A stretch of DNA of 64,000 bases from Spirochaetes bacterium GWE1_32_154 (GCA_001829315.1 MIAY01000033.1:1-64000); one strand, 5' to 3'. Shown: positions 46,474 to 56,000, counted from the first letter of the stretch. Numbers and translations: made by a program. The notes: a model not told the origin generated them from the sequence alone.

Positions 46474-46786
46474 AGTAATTTGAAATAAATCTGCTATAGA
46501 AAGTTTAAATGAAATAATTGATTATATTATCGAAAATCAAAGTATTAATACTGGTTATAATGTTTATACTAATATAAAAGAAAGAACAGAGTTACTATTT
46601 GTTAGTCCTAAACAGGGAAGAATTGTACCAGAAATTAAATTATATACTGATATGTATAGAGAGGTGTTTTATAAATATTGGAGAATAATATATAGAATTG
46701 AAAATGATCTAGTAAAAATTCTATTGATTATTGATGCAAGAATGGATTTTGAAGAATTGTTATATGAAAAATTAATTAAATTATAA
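46463..46786 (+). pseudogene. ParE/RelE-like toxin with an in-frame TGA at codon 7
   Basis: The frame reads MNYKVI, stop, NKSAIESLNEIIDYI and continues open for 100 codons to KLIKL. The TGA (46481-46483) falls where ParE proteins usually have Trp (KVIW), so a single TGG to TGA change has broken it. The body keeps SPKQGRIVPE, REVFYKYWRIIYRI and ILLIIDARMDFEELL. The partner antitoxin is intact. No alternative start with an SD lies soon after the stop. Confidence 0.8.
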
Positions 46787-46929
46787 TTGTATCAATATAT
46801 GTAGAAATCTAATCCAACAATATAACCTAGTTTTTGTACCATGAAATGGCATTATAAGTATATCTCAGGTGTCAAAAAAGAGGTTTTTCTACAGCCTCGT
46901 TAGCTAAACGCTTCGCGCAAGGAAGAAAA

Positions 46930-47391
46930 ATGTTTGAAATAAGATTTGCATCTATTAATGAAATAGATGAAATAGCAAAAATGAGAATGGCTTTCATTGA
47001 GGAGCTATTTCCAGATAAGAAACAAGATAAATTAACAGAAATAAAAAATGGTTTTATTTCTTTTTTAAAAGAAAATATTGGCAACCAATATTTGCCAGTT
47101 TTTATTATTAATAATAATCAGATCATTTCAGCATCTGGTATAATAGTTTATTATATTCCGCAATTACATGACGATCATGAGAGAAAGATTGGGCAGATAT
47201 TGAGTTTTTATACAAAACCAGAATTCCGAAAAAAGGGGTATGGTTCAATGATGTTAAAATTTATAATTAATCATGCCATATCAAATAATTTTTACAAATT
47301 AGAATTATCCGCCATGCCTGATGGTCTTCCAATATATATAAAACATAATTTTGTCAACGTAGCTGAACAAATGGAGCTAATTCTAAAATAA
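46930..47391 (+). CDS. GNAT-family N-acetyltransferase
   Basis: 153 aa. The acetyl-CoA loop is YTKPEFRKKGYGSMMLKFI near residue 95, with the beta-bulge strand KIGQILSFYT before it and a C-terminal LSAMPDGLPIYIKHNFV typical of GNATs. The substrate is unknown; small-molecule or antibiotic acetylation is possible. AAGGAAG lies 5 nt before ATG. It starts 25 nt after a GTTAGCT word and is followed by GGCTAACAA at 47486, an arrangement like a mobile gene cassette. The flanking genes are broken. Confidence 0.78.
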   Translation: MFEIRFASINEIDEIAKMRMAFIEELFPDKKQDKLTEIKNGFISFLKENIGNQYLPVFIINNNQIISASGIIVYYIPQLHDDHERKIGQILSFYTKPEFRKKGYGSMMLKFIINHAISNNFYKLELSAMPDGLPIYIKHNFVNVAEQMELILK

Positions 47392-47487
47392 ACAGCTTTG
47401 AATAATGCTGCAATAGATCAGATAATCTATGTCTGTTATTTACAATTATTGAATATAAGGAATAAATTAAATGAAAGATTATAATGG

Positions 47488-47805
47488 CTAACAAATACAA
47501 AATCCGAAATATATGTGAGCAATTTCATGTGATAAAATCCATTTCCAATATTCAATTGGTTTAACTTCAAACATATTTACACCGTGAAGATAAATTTTAT
47601 CCTTTCGATCTGGATAACCTCCAAATGAACTCTTGAAACCTGGGTTTATCAACAATTTTTTATATGGGTAAAAACCTAAAGTTTTATTGTAATATTCGAT
47701 TATTTCTTCTGCATATCCAAGTAATTTTTGTGAGATTACATTTTCATTCTTTCTATATGAAATTAAAATATCAATTCCAGATAAAATTGAGTTGATTTTT
47801 TCCAT
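47488..47805 (-). pseudogene. truncated gluzincin (M1-like) metallopeptidase fragment
   Basis: 105 aa, ending right after the zinc motif HEIAHIYFGF, then CIC and a stop. The pattern (KKLLINPGFKSSFGGYPD, WKWILSHEIAHIYFG) resembles the start of the catalytic domain of M1-type aminopeptidases, which are far longer and need a Glu ligand downstream that is missing here. The stop codon lies in the word TTTGTTAGCC, so the gene appears cut at a junction. The N-terminus also looks shortened. It is probably non-functional. Confidence 0.65.
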
Positions 47806-48316
47806 TTTAATTATACCTAATTGTTATTGATTATATAACATAACTGTAATAATTACAATTAGTTGTATGGAATACATTTAGTCTGTATTTTCAAAATCAT
47901 TAAATTTCTTAGCGTGGGTGAAAATTCGTATTTTCCATATTTTGTGCCCTTAGCGTACGTTTTGGTCGAAAATCTTGCTGTACCCATATAGAGAAATTCG
48001 TAAAATACATTAAAAATCCGTGTTCTTTCCAATCCTCCTTAAATTATTCCCCATCAATCTGTCGCCAGACCCATTAAATAATCTGTCGTCATATCCGACA
48101 CTTTTCAGAAGTTTTGTTAACTTTTCGATATAACAAAATTGCATTTTTGTTAAAAATCGCATAATCTATAAATAAATAACAATATAAACTATTACAATAA
48201 TAATTAAAAATAAATAAATATTTGTCGCTGATTAATTCACTAATAAAAAGTTATTGCTTATTTATGTGATATATTTAAAAATGATTTTATAAAAAAAGTA
48301 AAAGGTATATAAAAAA
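47806..48316. other. gene-free accessory stretch
   Basis: About 510 bp without a supported gene. It holds short inverted repeats (for example TAATTGT near 47820 with ACAATTA near 47860) and two copies of AATCTGTCG near 48056 and 48079. Overall it is very AT-rich. Confidence 0.5.
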
Positions 48317-48613
48317 TTGTCAGCAGTTACTCATAGTTCAATTGCAATATTTTGCAATCTGGTAGTTTTATCATTTTTTAATTTCACATTACAATTTGAA
48401 CATCTTCTTGCAATGATTGTTTTTGCATTGATTCCCGATATTGATACACCAGGCAGTTTTATAGGAAAAGTTTTTTTCTTTATTTCCAATAGAATTAACC
48501 TGGCATTTGGCCATAGAGGATTTATTCATTCGTTACATTTTCTTTTAATAATTATAGCATTATCAAGTTTTGTCTTTTTTCTGTTTCCTCCAACGATGTA
48601 TGTCTTTCCGTAA
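48317..48613 (+). pseudogene. truncated YdjM/DUF457-type membrane metal-dependent hydrolase
   Basis: 98 aa from a TTG start. MSAVTHSSIAIF, ALIPDIDTPGS and FGHRGFIHSLHFLLII are hallmarks of the LexA-regulated, membrane-bound YdjM family (PF04307), whose members are 160-300 aa. This one stops after three membrane segments. The start has no good SD. It is probably a gene fragment. Confidence 0.65.
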
Positions 48614-48643
48614 GATGAAGGTTTTCGTTCAAGGTACATAACA

Positions 48644-48835
48644 ATGTTTTATGTTGAGAACTCAGATCCTGATGAACTTTTAAAAAAAGTTGATATATTA
48701 CTGGACTTGATTAAAGAAGAAAATACGGAAGTATTGAATGATTTTGCATCATGGGTTAATAGTTATCTTTCGTATCTTGGCAATGATGATAAAGAAGAAA
48801 TACAGGAAAAAATTGAAGATTTACAGAAAGTATAA
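48644..48835 (+). pseudogene. probable C-terminal remnant of an Rpn/PD-(D/E)XK transposase-like nuclease
   Basis: 63 aa, MFYVENSDPDELL to KIEDLQKV, acidic and helical. The pattern of SYLSYLGNDDKEEIQEKIEDL resembles the C-terminal part of Rpn-family putative transposases/nucleases (PF12784), which usually continue further at both ends. The match is by eye and weak. No SD is present. It could also be a free-standing small protein. Confidence 0.4.
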
Positions 48836-48878
48836 TATTTTTTTTGAACAGAATTTCTGATATCATCGATAATAAATA

Positions 48879-48900
48879 AAGCCGGTTTATTAACCGGCTT
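48879..48900 (-). terminator. intrinsic terminator of ilvC
   Basis: AAGCCGGTT-AATA-AACCGGCTT on the minus strand is followed by TATTTATTATC. It lies 20 nt after the ilvC stop codon. Confidence 0.85.
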
Positions 48901-48919
48901 CATAATATAACACTAGTAA

Positions 48920-49906
48920 TTATTTCTTTTCAAAAAGACTTCTGATTTGTTTACCGACAATTTCAATTGTATGGCTACCAAGGTCTTCTCTATTTTTCTT
49001 GAGCTTATGAGCACCTGATTTGGCTTCCGCCATCCATTCTTTAGCAAATTTACCGGATTCAATGTCATTTAATACTTCTTTCATTCTTGTTTTTACTGAA
49101 GGATCAATGATTCTTGGACCTGACACATATTCACCCCACTCAGCAGTGTTAGAGATTACTTCGTTCATTTTTTGAATTCCACCTTCATAGATTAAATCTA
49201 CAATAAGTTTCAATTCATGAAGACATTCGAAGTAAGCCATCTCAGGTGGATATCCTGCTTCAGTAAGTGTTTCAAAACCATATTTAATTAACTGAACAGT
49301 TCCGCCGCAAAGAACAGCTTGTTCACCAAATAAATCTTCGTAGGTTTCCTGTTCAAATGTACACTCAAGTACACCGGCTCTTGTTAAACCTTCTGCTTTT
49401 GCCATAGCCATAGCTATTTTTAAAGCGTTACCAGTTTTGTCAGCATTAATAGCAACAAGTCCCGGTACACCAAAACCGGCAGAATATGTTTTTCGCACTT
49501 CAGTTCCCGGTGCTTTTGGAGCAACCATAATTACATCAACGCCTTCAGGCGGAGTAATTTGTTTGTAAACTATGTTAAAACCATGTGAACATGATAACAC
49601 TTTTCCTGTTTTTACATGTTGTTTAATTTCTGTTTCATAAACACCACCCTGAGTTTCATCAGGTAATAGAATATGAATAATGTCAGCTTTTGCAGCAACA
49701 TCACTAACACTCATAGGAGAAAAACCATCTTCTTTTGCTTTATTAAAAGAAGGTCCTTGTCTAACACCAACAATAACATTAACACCCGAATCTCTCATGT
49801 TAAGAGATTGAGCTCTACCTTGTGAACCATATCCGATAACACCAACTGTTAACCCTTTTAATACTGATAAATCAGCATCATTATCATGCAATATTTTTAC
49901 ACTCAT
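48920..49906 (-). CDS. ilvC: ketol-acid reductoisomerase (class I)
   Basis: 328 aa, the class-I length. It converts acetolactate or acetohydroxybutyrate to the dihydroxy acid with NADPH and Mg2+, the second step to valine and isoleucine. The Rossmann loop is VGVIGYGSQGRAQSLNMRD. Active-site acidic residues are in FEQETYEDLFGEQAVLCGG and the ESGKFAKEW region follows. The start was moved to 49906, with CGGAGG 6 nt upstream. No other ilv/leu gene is nearby. It has its own promoter and terminator. Confidence 0.95.
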   Translation of the reverse strand: MSVKILHDNDADLSVLKGLTVGVIGYGSQGRAQSLNMRDSGVNVIVGVRQGPSFNKAKEDGFSPMSVSDVAAKADIIHILLPDETQGGVYETEIKQHVKTGKVLSCSHGFNIVYKQITPPEGVDVIMVAPKAPGTEVRKTYSAGFGVPGLVAINADKTGNALKIAMAMAKAEGLTRAGVLECTFEQETYEDLFGEQAVLCGGTVQLIKYGFETLTEAGYPPEMAYFECLHELKLIVDLIYEGGIQKMNEVISNTAEWGEYVSGPRIIDPSVKTRMKEVLNDIESGKFAKEWMAEAKSGAHKLKKNREDLGSHTIEIVGKQIRSLFEKK

Positions 49907-49936
49907 CGAAATCCTCCGATACATTATAATCGTGAC

Positions 49937-49965
49937 AGAGTATAAAATATGAGGAATAATGTCAA
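49937..49965 (-). promoter_or_regulatory. sigma-70-type promoter of ilvC
   Basis: On the minus strand a perfect TTGACA (49960-49965) is 17 bp from TACTCT (49937-49942), 31 bp upstream of the ilvC ATG. No leader peptide or attenuator was seen. Confidence 0.65.
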
Positions 49966-50020
49966 GTAGTTTAATTATGTTCTTACAAAACTTTCATATA
50001 TTGCAGACTGAGTTAACCCG

Positions 50021-51760
50021 CTACACTTCACCAAGAAACAGTAATTCACTTGCTGTACAAATAATTGCTATTTTCTTTACGGTGCAACTTACCTTATGAC
50101 TTTTTGCATAACTATCTATCTGTTTCAAGGCTTCGGCTTTATATTTTAAAACCGTCGCTTCATTTTTATCTTCATCTGATTTCACATACTTTAATTCAAG
50201 TATATATTCAAACTTTGTTTTATCGGTTGTTAAATGATTTTTCCTCAAAAATATATCGGCATACCCTTTATTCATTTCGGGTTCGGACTCCACAAAATAC
50301 AAAGGGGTTACATTAAGATATGCAAGCATAAAAGATTTTATTCCCTGCTCACGATAGATAAAATCACGAATACTGCTTGCTTCATAGAATTTTTCAAGTA
50401 TATAGGATAATAACTTTTGCCAATCACCGTTAAAAGCTAATGACATAAACTCATTTTTGAGAAAATCAACATTTATTTTAAGATCATAACTCTCACGTAA
50501 TGAATTTCGAATATAATCAGAATGCATCGTCTTTATAACCTCATTGGGAATACACAACTTGAAATTATTTCCAAAAATATGCTCTTTAATCGTTAAAAGC
50601 CCTAAGTAATACAATAAAGACTTAAATTTGCTTGTTTCAATAATATCTTTTAATGCAAACGCTTTAATTAACTCGGTTTCACACTCACCCGTCTCCATAA
50701 TTTCAGATAAGATGTTAAAATTACCATTTAGTTTTTTGCTCTCCAGTATGATGAATCTCAATTTAGAATAATCAATCCGTACATTCTCATCCAAAAAATT
50801 ACCCGGTATTTCACTTTGTTGTAAATAATTATTGAAAAAATAAAGTACCATATCTGAGTTATATACTTTCTCATCAGTTTTTTTTGAAAAACAATAATTA
50901 TTGTAATTAACTCTAAATATTTCAAGAATCTCTTCCCGTTCTTCTTTTTTTACCCGGCCTTGTTGTATATAATAATCAAGCATTGTTTCAACTTCATCTT
51001 TGGTAAAACCGATCATTGAGTTAAATAAAATTTTATCGGATATATTGTCACCCATATTCATACCGCTTGTAACATCACTTAAAACAAGGGGTGATACACC
51101 GGTTGCAAACATCCTTTCAATTGTCCTGCTTTCTGTGGCATTTTTTATGATGGCAAAAAAGCCTTTTAAGAATCCGCTGCCGTGAGTTATCATCTGATAG
51201 TTGTCCCGACCATGATCGGTTAGTATGTTATTGGCAAAGTTGTCATATTCGTCAATGAGCAAAAAGTATGTAATGTCGATTTGATACATTTTTGATATGA
51301 ATCTGCTGAATAGATCATTCGCTGATTTTTCCTGATATATTTCCTGTTTTAATTCATTGCTGAAACTATAGAATTTTTCATACTTTGCAAAAAAGAGTTC
51401 TATACTGCCAAGCATGGACATAGCAAATGAATGTTCAACCTCTTTAATTGAACCGTTCGTTGATATACCCGAAAAATTTAACTTTAGAATTGGAAAACTG
51501 TTTCTTAACTCAGTTTGATTTTTACCGATGTAAGTGTCGCCGAATAATTCTTCAAACTGATCTTTTTTACTAATATCATAGTAATGTTCAAGAGTTGATA
51601 TGAAAAGTGATTTACCAAATCGTCTCGGTCGAAGAAAAAAGTGATATTTTGTTCCAAGATTTTCAAGTATTTCTATATTAATGGTTTTATCTACATAATA
51701 ATAATTATTATTTTCTTTTAACGCTTCAAAATTTGCTATGCCATACGGTATTTTTTTCAT
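50021..51760 (-). CDS. AAA-ATPase-like / PD-(D/E)XK nuclease family protein (second copy)
   Basis: 579 aa, same family as the gene at 4224-5786. It begins KKIPYGIANFEALKENN and YYVDKTINIEIL, with P-loop FLRPRRFGKSLF near residue 45 and Walker B LLIDEYDNFANN near 170. The C-terminal nuclease signature is KGYADIFLRKN then YILELKYVK near 510-530, with the Asp, Glu and Lys in place. It is longer than the first copy, and the two belong to different subgroups (IPYGIANF type versus LNRQELSEI type). The role is unknown. A second, unrelated gene (YibE/F) lies upstream on the same strand. Confidence 0.85.
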   Translation of the reverse strand: MKKIPYGIANFEALKENNNYYYVDKTINIEILENLGTKYHFFLRPRRFGKSLFISTLEHYYDISKKDQFEELFGDTYIGKNQTELRNSFPILKLNFSGISTNGSIKEVEHSFAMSMLGSIELFFAKYEKFYSFSNELKQEIYQEKSANDLFSRFISKMYQIDITYFLLIDEYDNFANNILTDHGRDNYQMITHGSGFLKGFFAIIKNATESRTIERMFATGVSPLVLSDVTSGMNMGDNISDKILFNSMIGFTKDEVETMLDYYIQQGRVKKEEREEILEIFRVNYNNYCFSKKTDEKVYNSDMVLYFFNNYLQQSEIPGNFLDENVRIDYSKLRFIILESKKLNGNFNILSEIMETGECETELIKAFALKDIIETSKFKSLLYYLGLLTIKEHIFGNNFKLCIPNEVIKTMHSDYIRNSLRESYDLKINVDFLKNEFMSLAFNGDWQKLLSYILEKFYEASSIRDFIYREQGIKSFMLAYLNVTPLYFVESEPEMNKGYADIFLRKNHLTTDKTKFEYILELKYVKSDEDKNEATVLKYKAEALKQIDSYAKSHKVSCTVKKIAIICTASELLFLGEV

Positions 51761-51826
51761 ATCATCGCTCTCCGAAGAGGATTATATAATTTATTGGTTA
51801 ATATTGCAAATAAACCTTAAAAACAA

Positions 51827-52951
51827 CTACTTACTCCTGTATTTATATACAAATCCTCCGGCAATTGCCGTAAGTGGCGCAACGGCGACTAAACCGAAAC
51901 TACCAACAATCGTATTTAATATTTCTGCTGCAACATATTGTAAATTGAGTATATTAAGCATAGGGGTGCCTTGAGCCATAAAAATCAATAATAATGTAGA
52001 ATACCCTCCTGAATATGCGAGTAATAAAGTTGTTGTCATTGTACCAACAACTGCTCTTCCTACTACAAATCCTGATAGAACCAATTCTTTTCTTGATATA
52101 TCTCTTTTCTTTTCAACAACCTCATTCATTGAAGCAGCGATATCCATTGCGATATCCATTATTGCACCGGAGGAAGCTATAAAAATGCCTGATAAAAAAA
52201 TATTTGAGAGGTTAAGATGTCCAAATCCGCTATAGAGTAACGTTTCTGAAAACGGTTTAATGCTACCTGATATAGTAAACATTTTCCCGAAAACCAATGA
52301 AAGAATGAGTGTTAATAAAACACCGGAGACAGCTCCAATAATTGCAGTAAGTCCTTTTTTAGTAAAACCGCCAATTAACAGTATAATCACCGATGTAATT
52401 ATCATTGTGATTATAAATGATATTACAACAGGATCAATCCCTTTTAGAACCGCTGGTAATAGGATTTTCCAAATTACCACTGCAGTAAACATAAAAGAAA
52501 TAATAGCTTTCACGCCAATCCATCGGGAAAATAAAATTAAAAACAATGCAAATATAATAAATAATAGTATTTCACTTCCTAATCGGTAATAGTCAATAAT
52601 ATTAGTATATACAATTTCATGATTTTCATTCTCGTCTATTACAACAAATACAATATCATTATCTTTATAAAGCCGGTCAAATTCAAGTTTACCAAGAAAT
52701 TGATTATTTGTTTCTACTTTTTCATTTTTATATGTACCATTTAAAATAGTTAGGAAAACCCGTTGTTCACCTGTATTTATAACACCTATTCTACGAACTA
52801 AAGAGTTATCGACTTTTTCAACCTTAGCTTTTGATGGAACACCTCGTTTAACTTTCGCACCTTCAAAACCGTTTGGGATAAAAAAAAGTACTACTATACA
52901 AATACTGATTACAAAAACAAAAATAAATTCCTTTGATATCTTAAAATTCAT
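51827..52951 (-). CDS. YibE/F-like integral membrane protein
   Basis: 374 aa. One N-terminal span (residues 5-25) is followed by an extracytoplasmic beta domain of about 90 aa, then seven or eight spans from about residue 120. The conserved YibE/F segments are IFASSGAIMDIAMDIAASMNEV and LAYSGGYSTLLLIFM (first region split for length: SGAIMDIAMDIA). The function of the family is not established; it may be a transporter. The start is at 52951, with TTGAGGA 6 nt upstream, rather than at 52990. The gene ends near the start of the AAA/nuclease gene on the same strand. Confidence 0.8.
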   Translation of the reverse strand: MNFKISKEFIFVFVISICIVVLFFIPNGFEGAKVKRGVPSKAKVEKVDNSLVRRIGVINTGEQRVFLTILNGTYKNEKVETNNQFLGKLEFDRLYKDNDIVFVVIDENENHEIVYTNIIDYYRLGSEILLFIIFALFLILFSRWIGVKAIISFMFTAVVIWKILLPAVLKGIDPVVISFIITMIITSVIILLIGGFTKKGLTAIIGAVSGVLLTLILSLVFGKMFTISGSIKPFSETLLYSGFGHLNLSNIFLSGIFIASSGAIMDIAMDIAASMNEVVEKKRDISRKELVLSGFVVGRAVVGTMTTTLLLAYSGGYSTLLLIFMAQGTPMLNILNLQYVAAEILNTIVGSFGLVAVAPLTAIAGGFVYKYRSK

Positions 52952-52978
52952 ATTTTTCCTCAAATAATTAAAAAAAGT

Positions 52979-53011
52979 AAGGCATGACACCTTTGGGGTA
53001 TGTCATGCCTT
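52979..53011 (-). terminator. hairpin after the alkaline phosphatase gene
   Basis: AAGGCATGACA / TGTCATGCCTT, a perfect 11-bp stem, lies 15 nt after the phosphatase stop. On the minus strand it is followed by ACTTTTTTTAATT, a good T run. Confidence 0.85.
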
Positions 53012-53025
53012 TAAGAGAGAACGAT

Positions 53026-54474
53026 CTATTTTACGCCCATAATTGATTTTAATTTAAAGAATATATCTGTGTTATCATAATATCCGTTAAACAAATCACT
53101 TCCCGATCCACTTGCATACGTCGGTACGGGCACCGCGGTATGTGAATATGATGTCCATGCAATACCTGCTTTTTTATTGATTATATGAGTAAGTTCAATA
53201 GTTAATGGCTCATAACCACCGTATTGTAAATAAATCATATCATTTTTTGGTCTTTCAGTTGCATTCATAGCTGTCAATTTAAATGCTTCTTTTAATGAAT
53301 TAAGTTCATATTCATTTAAAAATAAATCAGATTTTGAATCATCAGTAGTAAGACCGAAGTTTTCTTTTATTATTGGTAAAATATCTTCAAATTTATTTAA
53401 CGTACCTTCTTTTTTCATCGTTGCCAATAATGTATCAAATCCAACATACGATATCTTTTGTCCCTTTAATTTATTAAAAAATGTTGAGTACTGAGTTCCT
53501 GCAAAACCAATTGACATTCCACCTGTTTCATGGTCGCCGGTTACAATAATTAAGGTATCTTTTGGATTTTTTTTCATAAATTCAATAGCAACTTTTACTG
53601 AATCATCAAATGCTATGGTATCTAAAATTGATGATAGTGCGTCATTAGCATGACACGCCCAGTCAATTTTACCACCTTCAACGGTTAGAAAAAAACCATT
53701 TTTATTATCAAGAACTTCAATACCTTTTTGTGTAAAATCAGCTAATGACAATATGTCTTTTTTTCTATCAACTTCATAATTCATTGAACTTCCGTCAGCT
53801 AACTGAGCATTAATTGCAACTGATTTTTCGCCATTCTTAAGTTTTTTAAAGTCATCATTATTGAGTGCAAGGGTATAACCATTTTCTTTTATTACTTCAT
53901 AAATATCTTTTTGATCTTTATTTTTTCCTGTTGGTTGTACGAAACCGCCACCACCAAAATAGTCAAAATTACTTTTCGCCAATTGAATACCGATATCATA
54001 ATAATTACCTCTTGAAACTTCTTTAGCATAATATCCGGCCGGCGTTGCATGATCTAATGAAACACTTGTTACAACACCAACTTTCTTTCCTTTTGCTTTT
54101 GCCATTTCAGCAATAGTCGTAAATTTTTTTGTTTTTGTTGTATCCATATTAATAACGCCACTTAATGTTTTGTTACCTGAAGCGATAGCAGTAATTGCTG
54201 AAGCAGAATCAGTTATTAATGAACCTGCATCGTATGTTGTTGTTAAACCTTGAGCATCAAACTGAGAAAAACTTAATTTTGTCTGATCAGGTTTTGTTCC
54301 TGAAGCGGCTAAGTACATTTCAGTTGCAGCAACCTGAGCCATACTCATTCCATCACCAATAAATAAAAATACATATTTTGGCATCTTACCTTTAAAATCA
54401 TTGTTAGTTGCAGCACTAAGATTTGCCGTTACAACTAAGAATACAACAAGCACTTTCATAAGTAATTTTTTCAT
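53026..54474 (-). CDS. alkaline phosphatase, secreted
   Basis: 482 aa. The signal peptide is MKKLLMKVLVVFLVVTANLSA. The metal and nucleophile sites are FLFIGDGMSMAQ (Asp), LITDSASAITAIASG (Ser nucleophile near residue 85), and VTGDHETGGM. A C-terminal SHTAVPVPTYASG carries the last His. This is the PF00245 family, releasing phosphate from monoesters in the periplasm. The family usually responds to phosphate starvation, but no Pho box was recognised. GGAGG lies upstream of ATG. Its terminator separates it from the YibE/F gene. Confidence 0.92.
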   Translation of the reverse strand: MKKLLMKVLVVFLVVTANLSAATNNDFKGKMPKYVFLFIGDGMSMAQVAATEMYLAASGTKPDQTKLSFSQFDAQGLTTTYDAGSLITDSASAITAIASGNKTLSGVINMDTTKTKKFTTIAEMAKAKGKKVGVVTSVSLDHATPAGYYAKEVSRGNYYDIGIQLAKSNFDYFGGGGFVQPTGKNKDQKDIYEVIKENGYTLALNNDDFKKLKNGEKSVAINAQLADGSSMNYEVDRKKDILSLADFTQKGIEVLDNKNGFFLTVEGGKIDWACHANDALSSILDTIAFDDSVKVAIEFMKKNPKDTLIIVTGDHETGGMSIGFAGTQYSTFFNKLKGQKISYVGFDTLLATMKKEGTLNKFEDILPIIKENFGLTTDDSKSDLFLNEYELNSLKEAFKLTAMNATERPKNDMIYLQYGGYEPLTIELTHIINKKAGIAWTSYSHTAVPVPTYASGSGSDLFNGYYDNTDIFFKLKSIMGVK

Positions 54475-54578
54475 ACAAAAACATCCTCCGTAGAATAAAT
54501 AAATTAACTACTTATCCACTCTATTTATTAATATTCGATAAAGGAATTGTTAAATCATTATTAATAAATGCATTAAAA

Positions 54579-54629
54579 GGCTCTTGCAAAAATCCGAGAT
54601 AAAAAAAAAGTATTTTTACAAGAAGCTCT
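54579..54629. repeat. palindromic repeat, degenerate copy C
   Basis: GGCTCTTGCAAAAAT, then CCGAGATAAAAA and AGTATTTTTACAAGAAGC. It is in the same orientation as the copy at 40110 but has a longer A run and one arm mismatch. It lies between alkaline phosphatase and the esterase (divergent genes). Confidence 0.8.
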
Positions 54630-54705
54630 AAAGAATGTATTTTGTGCTTTATTTTTTTACAATTTAGTGGTTAAATAGAAAGTAGTATACTAACGGAGGC
54701 TTACA

Positions 54706-55449
54706 ATGAATTTTATCGAAGGGTCAAAACCATTCTCATATTCATCTGACAGTAAAATCGGAGTTCTTGTTATACACGGATATACCGGAGCACCCGGTTC
54801 TTTATTACCCCAGGCACAAGCTTTTGCTGATGCGGGTTACAATGTGGAACTGCCTCTATTACCCGGCCATGGCACAACAATTAATGATATGAATAAAACT
54901 AAATATACTGCATGGATAACAACCGTTGAAGAATCATACCGGCGATTAAAATCCAAATGTGAAAAAGTATTTATATTCGGCTTATCAATGGGTGGTGCTC
55001 TTGCGTTATATTTAGCAGAAACGAAACCCGATGTTTCCGGTATTATTATAGTAAACAATGCATTATTTGTTAATTCTATTTCAGCTAAGCTGGTATGGTT
55101 TTTAAAGTATTTTATTAAAACAGTTCCGGGTCTCGGTAATGACATAAAAACTCCGGGAGTAACAGAGCCGTGTTATGAAAAAAACCCGACGTCGGCAGCA
55201 CATGAAGCAATAAAGTTATTTGCTATTATTAAAAAAAATATTCATACCGTACAATGCCCTGCTATGATTTTTAAATCGTCTAATGATCATGTGATTCCTG
55301 TTGAAGTTGCAGAATATACTTTTGAGAATATCGGTTCTGCCGACAAAAAATTGATTTACCTCAATGATTCATATCATGTGGCAACATTGGATAATGATAG
55401 TGATACTATTTGTAAAGTTGCAATTAATTTCATTAAGGAGCGTTCATGA
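54706..55449 (+). CDS. alpha/beta-hydrolase, carboxylesterase / monoacylglycerol lipase type
   Basis: 247 aa. It follows the Est30-type esterases: HGYTGAPGS (oxyanion hole), the nucleophile in FGLSMGGALAL near residue 95, Asp in SSNDHVIP, and the catalytic His in SYHVATLDND near the C-terminus. It hydrolyses short- or medium-chain esters or monoglycerides in the cytoplasm; the exact substrate is unknown. CGGAGG precedes ATG. Its stop overlaps the next start by 4 nt, indicating coupling with the lipoprotein gene. Confidence 0.88.
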   Translation: MNFIEGSKPFSYSSDSKIGVLVIHGYTGAPGSLLPQAQAFADAGYNVELPLLPGHGTTINDMNKTKYTAWITTVEESYRRLKSKCEKVFIFGLSMGGALALYLAETKPDVSGIIIVNNALFVNSISAKLVWFLKYFIKTVPGLGNDIKTPGVTEPCYEKNPTSAAHEAIKLFAIIKKNIHTVQCPAMIFKSSNDHVIPVEVAEYTFENIGSADKKLIYLNDSYHVATLDNDSDTICKVAINFIKERS

Positions 55450-56000
55450 AAATATCAAAAGGTTTCATTTTTTTATTAATCATTACCGCTTTAGTATCTT
55501 GTAAAAGTACACCTGCCGGCACTAAAAGTGAAAGAAAAACCATTCAATATACACTAACAAATCGAGGTTACAGCTCACCTCAAATGTCATTAAATCAAAT
55601 TAATGCAACAATTATAAACATTGCGCAATTGTGCGTTGACGGAATGGGTTTTACATATTCAAAAAATGGAGAAATTTCAATTCTTTCTGATTCCACAATC
55701 GGTTCTGACCGATACAACTCTTTATCAGAAAGCCGTAAAATGGATATGGTTAGAAATGTTTATAAAATAAACGAAGAGGGTAAAATATATTTCATACCAC
55801 CAAAAATCGATGGTTTAAAAATATCAACGGTTATTAATTCAAATAAATCGGGAACTGTTTATAATGAATTACTGACTGTTTCAATAAAAAGAAATCTGAA
55901 ACCCGGTGCGACCGGAAAAATATATTTAACCGGTAATATTAAAATTGACGAGGAAATTGAAACAGGATCGGGTATTTTCACACTTGTATCCAATAAATAA
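55446..56000 (+). CDS. hypothetical lipoprotein
   Basis: 184 aa. The signal peptide ends in the lipobox LVSCKS (Cys near 18). The mature part is basic and beta-rich (SLNQINATIINIAQL, KIYLTGNIKIDEEI). No family was recognised. It overlaps the esterase stop by 4 nt with GGAG inside that gene, so both are one operon. It ends 80 bp before ychF. Confidence 0.7.
   Translation: MKISKGFIFLLIITALVSCKSTPAGTKSERKTIQYTLTNRGYSSPQMSLNQINATIINIAQLCVDGMGFTYSKNGEISILSDSTIGSDRYNSLSESRKMDMVRNVYKINEEGKIYFIPPKIDGLKISTVINSNKSGTVYNELLTVSIKRNLKPGATGKIYLTGNIKIDEEIETGSGIFTLVSNK

Noticed and set aside
46481-46483. TGA read as tryptophan (alternative genetic code)
   Set aside because: argD, the esterase at 54706, the lipoprotein at 43281 and the gene at 57194 all end in TGA at natural positions, and Trp is encoded by TGG throughout. 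The toxin TGA is a mutation.
46789-46930. Full integron attC site before the acetyltransferase gene
   Set aside because: An imperfect inverted pair (AACCTAGTTTTTG and CAAAAAAGAGGTT) is present, but the outer core words do not pair, so only a weak cassette hint is reported.
48010-48144. 44-aa minus-strand ORF in the gene-free stretch
   Set aside because: It has an ATG but no SD, no recognised family and AT-rich surroundings; chance cannot be excluded.
49966-50020. Riboswitch or attenuator before ilvC
   Set aside because: The promoter lies 31 bp before the ATG, leaving no room for a leader structure.
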